Assembly: GCA_963542675.1 (NCBI GenBank)
Contig: CAUTXC010000024.1
Location: 1 to 15,338, forward strand
Source of the DNA: Saccharimonas sp963542675
GTDB lineage: Bacteria; Patescibacteriota; Saccharimonadia; Saccharimonadales; Saccharimonadaceae
Reading direction: 5' to 3'
DNA: 15,338 nt
Shown: piece after piece, positions 1 through 5,748 of the stretch
Position numbering within the stretch: position 1 is the first letter of the stretch
Layout: each line of letters begins with the position of its first letter
Notes under the pieces: generated by a model
What the model was told of the DNA's origin: nothing
What the model saw: the letters and a program-made list of their open reading frames with translations, nothing else
Databases searched by the model: none
Translations under genes and position numbers: made by a program

Positions 1-1383
1 TTGCCCAACTGGCCGCACATTGCCAGTGTCGCCAAAGATCCAAATAATTATATCTCGGGCAAAGCTGCCAACCACGCCGAGCTCTACACGCAAGACTTCG
101 CTCTGGCCAAGAAGATGGGCCTAACCTCGTGGCGCTTTAGTGTGGAGTGGTCGCGCATCGAGCCAGAAGAGGGCGCGTGGAATGCCGAGGCGATCAAATA
201 CTACAAGGCATACTTGGCCGCGCTGGCCGATGCTGGGCTGGAGCCAGTTGTGACGCTGTTTCACTTCACGCTGCCAGTGTGGTTTGCTGCCCGTGGAGGC
301 TTTGCGAAGCGCGATAATGTGAAGTATTTTGTGCGCTTTGTCGATAAGCTGATGGATGAGATTGGTACCACGGTGCGCTATGTCGTTACCATCAACGAGC
401 CCTGCGTCTACGTGACCGAGAGCTATTACAATGGCACCTGGCCACCCAACGTCCGCAGCAAGTGGCAAACCTACCGCGTGCTAAGCAACCTTGCTTACGC
501 GCACAACCAAGTAGCCAAAGTCCTCCATGCCAAGAGTCGGCGCTTCAAGGTGGCAGTGGCCAAGAACTCAGCCTACACCTACCCGGGCGACGACGCCTGG
601 CTCAGCCGAGCGACGGCGCGGGTGGTGCAGTTCTTCCAGGACGATTATTTTTTACGCAAGGTGGTGCGGCAGAGTGATTACATTGCCGTTAATTATTACT
701 TTAGTAATCGCATCTATGGCTACCGCATCCACAATCCCGAGACCACGCCAAATGATCTCGGCTGGACGATGCAGCCCGATCATCTCGAGCTTGCACTGGA
801 GCGTCTCTGGAGCCGCTACAAGCTGCCTCTGCTCGTGACGGAGAACGGCGTGGCCGACGAGCGCGACCAGTTCCGCAAGCAATGGCTCACTCAGTCTATC
901 CTTGCTATGCAGCGCGCCCTTGGCAATGGGGTAGAGCTGCTGGGGTATATGCACTGGAGCTTCCTCGATAACTTCGAGTGGGATAAAGGGTTTTGGCCGC
1001 GCTTTGGCCTCTTTGCGGTCGACTACAAGACGTATAAGCGGACACCACGCCCGAGTGCAGTGTGGTTTGCTCGCGTATTGCAGCAGCAAAAGAAGCAGGC
1101 ACAGCAGCCCATTGAGCCATTGCCGTCTGTACCAGCGCGCAAGAAGCCGAGTGCTAAGCCAGCTACCGCACAGGCGCAAGCTACATCATCATCGCCGCGC
1201 TCTACTCGCTCTACACCAGCAGTACCACCCAAACCGACGCCGCCAACGCCACCCCAAACACCCCAAATGCCACCATCTACACCAGGGTCAGCGGCACGTT
1301 CGAGTGGGGTGATTACACCGCCGCGCCGACCAGCAGTCGCATCACGCAGTCGTTCACGTAGTCATAATAATCGGGAGGAATAA
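1..1383 (+). CDS. Family 1 glycoside hydrolase (beta-glucosidase-like), N-terminus cut by the window edge
   Basis: This is a retaining beta-glycosidase of family GH1, which releases non-reducing beta-linked glucose or a related sugar. The acid/base motif INEP is visible (Glu133 counted from base 1) and the nucleophile motif TENG (Glu281). The C-terminal signature reads WSFLDNFEW at residues 319-327, where Glu326 and Trp327 are the usual glycone-binding pair. The catalytic barrel ends near residue 360. It is followed by about 95 residues rich in Gln, Pro, Ser, Thr, Lys and Arg, which is not part of the GH1 fold and is probably disordered. The first strand and its QVEG-type motif, roughly 20-30 residues, are missing, so the TTG at base 1 is probably not the true start and the gene begins upstream of the window. 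No signal peptide can be judged. The stop lies 3 bp before yvcK, and the yvcK ribosome-binding site sits inside the last codons, which suggests co-transcription. Substrate specificity cannot be read from the sequence. Confidence 0.9.
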   Translation: MPNWPHIASVAKDPNNYISGKAANHAELYTQDFALAKKMGLTSWRFSVEWSRIEPEEGAWNAEAIKYYKAYLAALADAGLEPVVTLFHFTLPVWFAARGGFAKRDNVKYFVRFVDKLMDEIGTTVRYVVTINEPCVYVTESYYNGTWPPNVRSKWQTYRVLSNLAYAHNQVAKVLHAKSRRFKVAVAKNSAYTYPGDDAWLSRATARVVQFFQDDYFLRKVVRQSDYIAVNYYFSNRIYGYRIHNPETTPNDLGWTMQPDHLELALERLWSRYKLPLLVTENGVADERDQFRKQWLTQSILAMQRALGNGVELLGYMHWSFLDNFEWDKGFWPRFGLFAVDYKTYKRTPRPSAVWFARVLQQQKKQAQQPIEPLPSVPARKKPSAKPATAQAQATSSSPRSTRSTPAVPPKPTPPTPPQTPQMPPSTPGSAARSSGVITPPRRPAVASRSRSRSHNNREE

Positions 1384-1386
1384 TAC

Positions 1387-2385
1387 ATGGCACAGAGCAA
1401 TGGTGGAGCACGCGTCGTCGTCATCGGCGGCGGGACGGGGAGCTTTACGCTCCTGACAGGCCTGAGGCAGTATGCCTCGCAGGTCACGGCACTCGTCAAT
1501 ATGGCAGATGATGGCGGCTCGACGGGCCAACTGCGCGATGAGCTCGGTGTCTTGCCACCTGGTGATGTGCGGCAATGCCTCGTGGCGCTGAGCAATAGCC
1601 CCAAGGTGCGCGACCTCTTTAATTATCGCTTTGATGAAGGGAGCTTTAAGGGGCACGCCTTTGGCAATCTCTTCCTTACAGCACTTGAGAAAATGACCGG
1701 CAGCTTTGCCGAGGCGGTGGCACTAGCCAGCCAGGTGCTTAATATCGATGGGTGCGTTGTGCCCGCTACACTCAGCAATGTGACGCTTTGCGCAGAGGGT
1801 GAGGATGGTCAGCCTATCAAGGGTGAATATCTCATCTCACAGCAGGCACTAGCGCGTCGGCCCAAGATCTGGCTCGAGCCAGAAGCTCAGGCTAACCCCG
1901 CCGCGGTCGCGGCGATTCATGCGGCAGATATGGTCGTCGTGGCTCCTGGCAACCTCTATGGTAGCTTGGCACCCGTCTTGGTCATTCGCGAGATCCAAGA
2001 GGCACTTGCTGCCACCAAGGCACGCTGCGTCTTTGTCTGCAACCTCGTCACCAAACCTGGCCCGACGGACGGCTTCTCGGTGAGTGACTTCGCGAGTGAA
2101 ATTGAGCGCCTAGCAGGCAGTCAGTTCCTCGACTATGTCGTCTTCAACAACACGCGTCCCAGCCCTGAGCTGATGGACAAGTACGCTCACGATGGCGAGC
2201 TGATGGTCGAGTACGACATGGACGAGATGCATCGCCAGCACTACCGCTACCGTGCCGCACCAGTCCTCGCACAAGACGTGTGGGATGGTGCCCAGGCTAG
2301 CGATCCATTAGCTAGCACGCGCAGCTTCATCCGGCACGACCCCGATGTCGTGGCGCGCCAGCTGATGCGGATATACTTTGCATAA
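1387..2385 (+). CDS. yvcK: YvcK/GlmR family protein (CofD-like fold, gluconeogenesis factor)
   Basis: This 332-residue protein has the YvcK/CofD-like nucleotide-sugar fold. An N-terminal GGGTGSF loop is at residues 14-20, followed by NMADDGGSTG at 38-47 and LGVLPPGDVRQCL at 53-65. Later blocks APGNLYGS and KPGPTDGF are typical of the family. In Bacillus subtilis YvcK (renamed GlmR) binds UDP-GlcNAc, stimulates GlmS and is needed for wall synthesis on gluconeogenic carbon; a similar role here is inference. The start is well supported: a GGGAGGA ribosome-binding site lies about 7 bases before the ATG, within the 3' end of the glycosidase gene. The usual Firmicutes and Actinobacteria partners rapZ and whiA are not adjacent. 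Instead the gene is followed by a HAD phosphatase and galU, which keeps it in a UDP-sugar context. A CofD phospholactate transferase is unlikely, because no F420 genes are nearby. Confidence 0.92.
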   Translation: MAQSNGGARVVVIGGGTGSFTLLTGLRQYASQVTALVNMADDGGSTGQLRDELGVLPPGDVRQCLVALSNSPKVRDLFNYRFDEGSFKGHAFGNLFLTALEKMTGSFAEAVALASQVLNIDGCVVPATLSNVTLCAEGEDGQPIKGEYLISQQALARRPKIWLEPEAQANPAAVAAIHAADMVVVAPGNLYGSLAPVLVIREIQEALAATKARCVFVCNLVTKPGPTDGFSVSDFASEIERLAGSQFLDYVVFNNTRPSPELMDKYAHDGELMVEYDMDEMHRQHYRYRAAPVLAQDVWDGAQASDPLASTRSFIRHDPDVVARQLMRIYFA

Positions 2386-2406
2386 ACACCAAGGACTAGC
2401 TATACT
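2377..2406 (+). promoter_or_regulatory. Promoter of the HAD gene, near-leaderless
   Basis: A TTTGCA box (2377-2382) and a TATACT box (2401-2406) are separated by 18 bp. The expected transcription start, about 7 bases after the -10 box, falls only 2-4 bases before the ATG at 2416. No Shine-Dalgarno sequence precedes that ATG. The mRNA is therefore predicted to be leaderless or nearly so. This is inferred from spacing alone. Confidence 0.5.
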
Positions 2407-2415
2407 GTAAAGATC

Positions 2416-3204
2416 ATGGAGTATATGACGGGTCATTGCCATATCTACGTCGACCTTGACCGGACGATCATCAACACCACGCAGTGGCTGCGCGAAGTAG
2501 CGGAAACACTAGCACAGCTCTACCCAGCGCAGGTGACTGCCAAGGAGTTTTTGGCGGCGCAGCCTCGATACATGCTCCGGCCAAGGACGAATCCTACCGC
2601 CCCGACCTACGTCTTGGCGGCGCAGCTTGCGGCGCTCGGCCTGGATGCGGCGTCTGTTATAGAGCAGCTCGAGCAGACGGCTCTGGGTGATGGTCACCTC
2701 CAATACCCAGGCGTCGCATCGATGCTGCGCGCGCTGAGTCACTATGGCACGGTGCAGGTACTGACCTATGGTGATCCCATCACCCCACACTGCAAAGCTC
2801 GCCTGTGCCCAGCAGTGTGTGCGCTCGTGGCTCAGCAGGGTGGGCAGGTGATTATTACTACCTTGCAAGATAAAGCTCAGTGGCTGCGCCGTGCTGCCGC
2901 TGCAAACCCCGGCCAAACAATCTATCTGATCGACGATAAGCCCGTTGCTACCGCCTTTGCGCCCGAGCCAGACCCGCCTATCCGCTGCGTGCAGATCGAC
3001 CACACGGGCCAGCTTACGCCGCGCCCCGCCAATTGGCTCACTGGAGAATGGCCCATTTGTCATACGTTAGCTCAAGCAACTAATATCATACAAGGAGACA
3101 TCGAGTATGCAATGCACCAAAGCAATCATCCCCGTAGCAGGCTGGGGGACACGGCGCCTGCCCGTCACCAAGACGATCGAAAAATGCATGCTACCGTTGG
3201 GTAA
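2416..3204 (+). CDS. HAD-superfamily hydrolase (phosphatase-like)
   Basis: All four HAD motifs are visible. Motif I is DLDRT with Asp13 (nucleophile) and Asp15 (acid/base). Motif II is LTYGD around Thr117. The motif III lysine is probably Lys153. Motif IV is LIDDKP with Asp173 and Asp174, for Mg2+. The region between motifs I and II (about residues 20-100) is probably an alpha-helical C1-type cap. The protein is presumably a soluble phosphatase; its substrate cannot be deduced, though a sugar phosphate or nucleotide would fit the yvcK and galU neighbours. The frame has no stop until 3204, so its last 33 codons overlap the start of galU by 98 bp in another frame. That tail is basic, shows no HAD feature, and is probably a by-product of the overlap. 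The first ATG (2416) is chosen because of the promoter just before it; an ATG three codons later is possible. Confidence 0.75.
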   Translation: MEYMTGHCHIYVDLDRTIINTTQWLREVAETLAQLYPAQVTAKEFLAAQPRYMLRPRTNPTAPTYVLAAQLAALGLDAASVIEQLEQTALGDGHLQYPGVASMLRALSHYGTVQVLTYGDPITPHCKARLCPAVCALVAQQGGQVIITTLQDKAQWLRRAAAANPGQTIYLIDDKPVATAFAPEPDPPIRCVQIDHTGQLTPRPANWLTGEWPICHTLAQATNIIQGDIEYAMHQSNHPRSRLGDTAPARHQDDRKMHATVG

Positions 3205-3928
3205 CCGCCCAGTGGTAGACTACGCCGTGCAAGACTGCATCGCGGCGGGCATCCGCGATATCTACTTCGTGGTGAGCGAGCAGAGTACGCAGATTCGCGA
3301 CTTCTATCGCTCTAACGTCGATCTCAACAACTATCTGCGACGCAATGGTAAGGCAGATCTCTTGCCCCTCATCGCTCCACCGAAGGTCAACCTACACTAC
3401 ATGGTGCAATCGAGCTATGGTAAGTATGGTACAGCCATCCCGGTCAGCCTCGTGGTGCCGCAGCTCGACCCGGGTGAGCCAGTGGTCGTGCTGATGGGCG
3501 ATGACTGTGTGTATAACGCCGATGGCACATCAGAGGTGGCGCGCCTCATTGAGGCAGCAGGGGAGGACCGCTCGGCCATCCTGGGTGTACATATGCCGCC
3601 TGACCAGCTCAGCCACTATGGCGTGCTGGATGTTGCTGATGATGGCCGGCTGCGCGGCGTGGTAGAGAAGCCAGCGCCAGGTGAGGCACCGAGTGAGATG
3701 ATTAATGTCAGCAAATACGTCCTCAGCCACGACCTCCTGCAGCGCATTGCTGCCCACGCCGACCGCGACAATGTCGCGGGCGAATACTACATCACTGATC
3801 CCTTCAACGACTACCTCGCTGCTGGTGGCCACATGGCCGTCGTCCCCACCAAGGGTCACTACCTCGACACTGGCACGCTCGAGACCTGGGTAGCAGCCAA
3901 CAACTGGCTCCTCGAGCATCAGGGGTAG
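3107..3928 (+). CDS. galU: UTP-glucose-1-phosphate uridylyltransferase
   Basis: The enzyme makes UDP-glucose from UTP and glucose 1-phosphate in the cytoplasm, a donor for surface polysaccharides and glycolipids. The nucleotidyltransferase signature is at the N-terminus, AGWGTRRLPVTK at residues 11-22, followed by MLPLGNRP. MGDD at 130-133 supplies the metal-binding Asp, and VVEKP at 185-189 is the sugar-binding block. At 273 residues it is slightly shorter than many GalU proteins (about 290-300). The start is firm: AAGGAG is 9 bases before the ATG at 3107, even though the ATG lies inside the HAD gene. Translation may be coupled to that gene. A hairpin with a T-run ends the transcript just downstream. 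Thymidylyl- or other nucleotidyltransferase activity (RmlA-like) is possible, but the KTIEKCMLPL context is closer to GalU. Confidence 0.88.
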   Translation: MQCTKAIIPVAGWGTRRLPVTKTIEKCMLPLGNRPVVDYAVQDCIAAGIRDIYFVVSEQSTQIRDFYRSNVDLNNYLRRNGKADLLPLIAPPKVNLHYMVQSSYGKYGTAIPVSLVVPQLDPGEPVVVLMGDDCVYNADGTSEVARLIEAAGEDRSAILGVHMPPDQLSHYGVLDVADDGRLRGVVEKPAPGEAPSEMINVSKYVLSHDLLQRIAAHADRDNVAGEYYITDPFNDYLAAGGHMAVVPTKGHYLDTGTLETWVAANNWLLEHQG

Positions 3929-3941
3929 GGGAGAAATAATG

Positions 3942-3970
3942 AAAACCAGCTCCATATCAGCCGGTTTTTT
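3942..3970 (+). terminator. Intrinsic terminator after galU, possibly bidirectional
   Basis: An AAAACC / GGTTTT stem (3942-3947 with 3963-3968) runs into six T residues at 3965-3970. It lies 14 bp after the galU stop. The A-run on the left arm gives T residues on the minus strand, so it could also stop transcripts coming from the opposite side. The stem is short and its loop is about 15 nt, with a possible GC/GC extension inside, so efficiency is uncertain. Confidence 0.65.
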
Positions 3971-3984
3971 CTTGGCAAAAACAC

Positions 3985-4090
3985 AGCCCACCAACTGCCA
4001 CAGCCAAATCGGGCTTCCAGGCCCGAGAATACTCATACTAGAGTACTCAATCAGGTGTGGTGGCGATATGGCGGGCTGTGTTGGTGGGCT
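3985..4090 (-). terminator. Multibranched inverted-repeat element, likely 3' end of the minus-strand small gene
   Basis: AGCCCACCAAC (3985-3995) pairs perfectly with GTTGGTGGGCT (4080-4090), enclosing about 84 nt. Inside are a second pairing, GCCAC (3997-4001) with GTGGC (4060-4064), and two perfect hairpins: TCGGGC/GCCCGA (4009-4014 with 4021-4026) and TACTC/GAGTA (4030-4034 with 4041-4045). On the minus strand ACACAGCCC (4081-4073) can alternatively pair with GGGCTGTGT (3989-3981), which runs directly into a T-run. The element begins 2 bp after the stop codon of the minus-strand gene at 4093. It looks like a folded 3' end or terminator, but is much more elaborate than a normal hairpin. Confidence 0.5.
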
Positions 4091-4092
4091 AT

Positions 4093-4290
4093 TTAGCCTC
4101 TGTTCTCATAGCATCTAAATGATGCTACAGTATCGGGATTAACATATACACCCCCCTCAGCGAGCAAGTAGTTATTGCAAATTCTCGCTTTTTGCAAGAA
4201 ATCAACAAAATAACTAGAGCCCTTGAAGCTGCTTATTAGAACAAACGATTGTCCGTTAAGCAGTGTAACTTCAATGGTGTACGGATTCAT
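4093..4290 (-). CDS. Small hypothetical protein (65 aa)
   Basis: I do not recognise this family. The start is the ATG at 4290, because AGAAGG lies 9 bases upstream; a TTG at 4320 would add ten residues without a ribosome-binding site. The protein begins MNPYTIEVTLLNGQSF, and alternating hydrophobic residues suggest beta strands, then a helix (about residues 25-40), then a strand ending near VNPDTVASF. It has no membrane segment or signal peptide. This resembles the general layout of small soluble beta-rich proteins found in mobile or accessory regions, but that is only an impression. Base composition is clearly more AT-rich than the neighbouring galU and mraZ, and the gene is on the opposite strand with its own promoter and folded leader. 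Those features support it being real and possibly acquired. Confidence 0.55.
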   Translation of the reverse strand: MNPYTIEVTLLNGQSFVLISSFKGSSYFVDFLQKARICNNYLLAEGGVYVNPDTVASFRCYENRG

Positions 4291-4318
4291 AACAGAGTCC
4301 CTTCTTACTTCAGAGGCC

Positions 4319-4353
4319 AAAGAGCTGCTTTCTGCTCTTTAGAGGAAACCTCT
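4319..4353 (-). promoter_or_regulatory. Folded 5' leader of the small minus-strand gene
   Basis: Two adjacent perfect hairpins lie in the predicted untranslated leader. AAAGAGC/GCTCTTT pairs 4319-4325 with 4334-4340 around an 8-nt loop. AGAGG/CCTCT pairs 4341-4345 with 4349-4353 around a 3-nt loop. Together they fill the middle of the roughly 75-nt leader between the promoter and the ribosome-binding site. No known riboswitch was recognised. Confidence 0.4.
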
Positions 4354-4372
4354 GAGCTAAAAAGCTAATATA

Positions 4373-4401
4373 TATATATCAATATATGAGAGCGGCGTCA
4401 A
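4373..4401 (-). promoter_or_regulatory. Promoter of the small minus-strand gene
   Basis: Read on the minus strand, TTGACG (4401-4396) and TATATA (4378-4373) are separated by exactly 17 bp. The start would fall near 4366, about 75 bases before the ATG at 4290. The surrounding AT-rich sequence contains several overlapping TATATA options for the -10 box. Confidence 0.55.
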
Positions 4402-4525
4402 GCTATTTTGTCTATAATGCCATAAAATCGGCATACTTTCTATTTTTGTAAGTATAAAATAGTAAGATATGTTCGCTATAGGCGCGTCTAAGTCAGAGCA
4501 AAATGCCCAGCAATATCGCTTATTC

Positions 4526-4601
4526 TTATCCACATTGTGCAGAGTGGGGAAAACTGCTGACCCCTGATACTGGTTGAGCTTTTCCACAGATTTGTGGATA
4601 A
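4526..4601. promoter_or_regulatory. DnaA-box cluster upstream of mraZ
   Basis: TTATCCACA at 4526-4534 is a perfect consensus DnaA box. TGTGGATAA at 4593-4601 is a second perfect box in reverse orientation. TTTTCCACA at 4580-4588 differs at one position. The last two form an inverted pair, TCCACA and TGTGGA, four bases apart. A very AT-rich stretch (about 4355-4470) lies next to them. They may let DnaA control the dcw promoter, or belong to an origin-like region; dnaA itself is not in the window. Confidence 0.55.
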
Positions 4602-4625
4602 GCGCCAGCGCGGCGGGGAACGCCG

Positions 4626-4691
4626 TGGGTAAAAGGGGTTGCGTGTGGGTGAGAGTGGGTATTATACTGGGAGTAGTGGAAGAAAGTGGGT
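4626..4691 (+). promoter_or_regulatory. MraZ operator array (TGGGN repeats)
   Basis: TGGGT occurs at 4626, 4646, 4656 and 4687 and TGGGA at 4668; a degenerate GGGTT sits at 4636. The first four positions follow a 10-bp period with 5-bp spacers, the arrangement reported for MraZ binding sites in Escherichia coli. The boxes at 4646 and 4656 lie between the -35 and -10 elements of the mraZ promoter, and the box at 4668 abuts the -10. Occupancy would block RNA polymerase, so negative autoregulation of the dcw cluster is the natural inference. Confidence 0.7.
4639..4668 (+). promoter_or_regulatory. mraZ promoter
   Basis: TTGCGT (4639-4644) and TATACT (4663-4668) have an 18-bp spacer; TATTAT (4660-4665) overlaps as another -10 choice. 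The start would be near 4675, leaving a leader of about 85 nt before mraZ. The promoter is interleaved with the TGGGN repeats. Confidence 0.5.
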
Positions 4692-4704
4692 AACCACGAG
4701 AAAA

Positions 4705-4715
4705 ACAAACACCAC
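4705..4715 (+). repeat. ACAAACACCAC element, copy 1
   Basis: One of three exact copies of an 11-base element in the window. It lies in the predicted mraZ leader, about 30 bases after the expected transcription start. Confidence 0.5.
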
Positions 4716-4759
4716 TGCACAAAAACAAAATAATTCATCTGTAAGGATCGCCACACCCC

Positions 4760-5122
4760 ATGGATTACTTCGAACGCAAGCTGGATGACAAGCGTCGGCT
4801 CACCATACCGACGGAGCTTCGGGCGGAGTTTGCCAGCGGCGTCGTCCTGACGCGCGGCTTTGGCAACTATCTCCACCTGTATGCGCAGGATGTGTGGGAT
4901 AGCCAGGTAGAGCCAGCGCTGACGGGCAGCATCCTGGATGAACATGTCGCCGACCTCAACGTCAAGTTCCGGCGCGGCAAGACGGCTGCCACCCTAGACC
5001 AAAAGCAGGGCAGGGTAACAGTAGAGCAGCATCTGCTGGATTATGCCGGGATCTCGCGCGAGGTTGTGGCGGTGCGCGCCGGCCAGTATTGGCGCTTGAT
5101 GGCACCAGAGCAGGCCGAGTAG
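4760..5122 (+). CDS. mraZ: MraZ transcriptional regulator of the dcw cluster
   Basis: MraZ is a ring-forming DNA-binding protein with two SpoVT/AbrB-like half-barrels, which represses its own operon. Both repeats are visible. The first is DDKRRLTIP near residues 8-17. The second, a QGRVTV segment followed by YAGI, lies near residues 82-100. At 120 residues the protein is about 20-30 residues shorter than the usual MraZ (about 143-152), with the trimming mainly between and after the repeats. The start ATG is preceded by AAGGA at 4743-4747, somewhat far at 12 bases. The gene opens the dcw cluster and is preceded by an array of TGGGN boxes that should be its operator. No clear terminator follows. 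A structured 626-bp spacer separates it from rsmH, whereas in most bacteria the two genes are nearly contiguous. Confidence 0.9.
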   Translation: MDYFERKLDDKRRLTIPTELRAEFASGVVLTRGFGNYLHLYAQDVWDSQVEPALTGSILDEHVADLNVKFRRGKTAATLDQKQGRVTVEQHLLDYAGISREVVAVRAGQYWRLMAPEQAE

Positions 5123-5171
5123 CAAGGCTGTTTTTGTGACGCTCTTTAACAAGCACGTGTAACTGATATCC

Positions 5172-5457
5172 TCGAGATCAACCATCTGGTAGTGAGCCAT
5201 GTGGGCACCCGACCCACGCAAAACCCTGTCGGGCGCACCTTCCTCACAAACACCTCCCAAAAAACTCCACCTCACATAATTGCTACGGCAATTATACACA
5301 TAAGTCTCTCAAACGATCTTTGGCGGGCTCTCTCGGCCCGGTACAAGCAAAGATCGTCAACAAAAACAAACACATTTTATGCGAAAACAAACAGGTTTCG
5401 CTACCAGATGGGTGATCTCGAACCCGCATCGGACTATCTCGCAGTAGCCTGAGCGGG
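5172..5457 (+). ncRNA. Structured RNA candidate between mraZ and rsmH, 5' domain
   Basis: A 21-nt arm (5172-5192) pairs with 5401-5421 with a single mismatch. Four further pairs extend it to 5196/5397, two of them G-U wobbles that only work in plus-strand RNA. This long helix encloses a perfect 8-bp hairpin with a TACG loop (5276-5283 with 5288-5295). It also encloses a 10-bp stem ACGATCTTTG/CAAAGATCGT (5313-5322 with 5348-5357) capped by CGGGC/GCCCG (5324-5328 with 5336-5340), and a CCCGAC/GTCGGG stem (5208-5213 with 5228-5233). A further CCCGC/GCGGG hairpin (5423-5427 with 5453-5457) follows. Such density is not expected by chance. No T-arm, RNase P core or SRP tip was found, so the identity is unknown. 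It could be a free RNA or a cis-acting leader of rsmH. Confidence 0.55.
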
Positions 5458-5505
5458 GCGTATCTTTATGGAAAAGCATGGCTATACCTATCGGTAGCAT
5501 TGCCG

Positions 5506-5627
5506 TGCCATCCTCCTGCCGAGGGAGTGTGATAATCCGTTGCAATAACGGATTATCAGCCCAGCGCAAGAGGTCAACATCTGGGAGATGTTGACCCTTA
5601 TAGCGATCCCGAGCGCAGGAGGTGGTG
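5506..5627 (+). ncRNA. Structured RNA candidate between mraZ and rsmH, 3' domain
   Basis: CCTCCTGC (5512-5519) pairs with GCAGGAGG (5615-5622). Past one bulged base the helix continues (5506-5510 with 5623-5627), including two G-U wobbles valid only for plus-strand RNA. Enclosed are two perfect hairpins: a 12-bp stem TGATAATCCGTT/AACGGATTATCA (5530-5541 with 5547-5558, loop of 5) and an 11-bp stem GGTCAACATCT/AGATGTTGACC (5572-5582 with 5586-5596, loop GGG). The result is a three-way junction. No T-run follows either hairpin, so these are not intrinsic terminators. The remaining 120 bp before rsmH show no gene and no clear promoter. Confidence 0.55.
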
Positions 5628-5748
5628 AGGCAAGGCGTGAGACGGCGTATAGCTAGCGAGCTTAGTATCGGTTTCTCTGTTGTTCTTTGGCTAAATAGGC
5701 CACGACCAGTAGGGGAGGAAAGCAATATTATGCTACCATAAGAAACGT

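Noticed and set aside
652..1179. Long minus-strand open frame opposite the glycosidase
   Set aside because: It is a shadow of a GC-rich, well-supported GH1 gene; the product is low-complexity and shows no family motif.
3939..4118. 59-codon plus-strand ORF with a GGGGAG ribosome-binding-like site just after galU
   Set aside because: It runs through the galU terminator and the multibranched inverted repeats, and its 3' end is antisense to the small minus-strand gene; the product has no sensible features.
5381..5452. A frame ending in SDYLAVA and TGA, reminiscent of a tmRNA tag peptide, with a hairpin upstream and one around the stop
   Set aside because: No tRNA-like domain was found: there is no GGTTCGA-type T-arm downstream and no tmRNA 5' motif upstream, and the stop is TGA. 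The tag resemblance is probably chance.
5640..5725. Fragments resembling RNase P RNA (GGCTAAATAGG, CCACGACCAG and GAGGAAAG on plus; AACAGAGAAACCG on minus)
   Set aside because: The fragments are on opposite strands and out of the required order, and the 5' P4 and 3' ACAGAA blocks cannot be placed together. An Infernal search would settle it.
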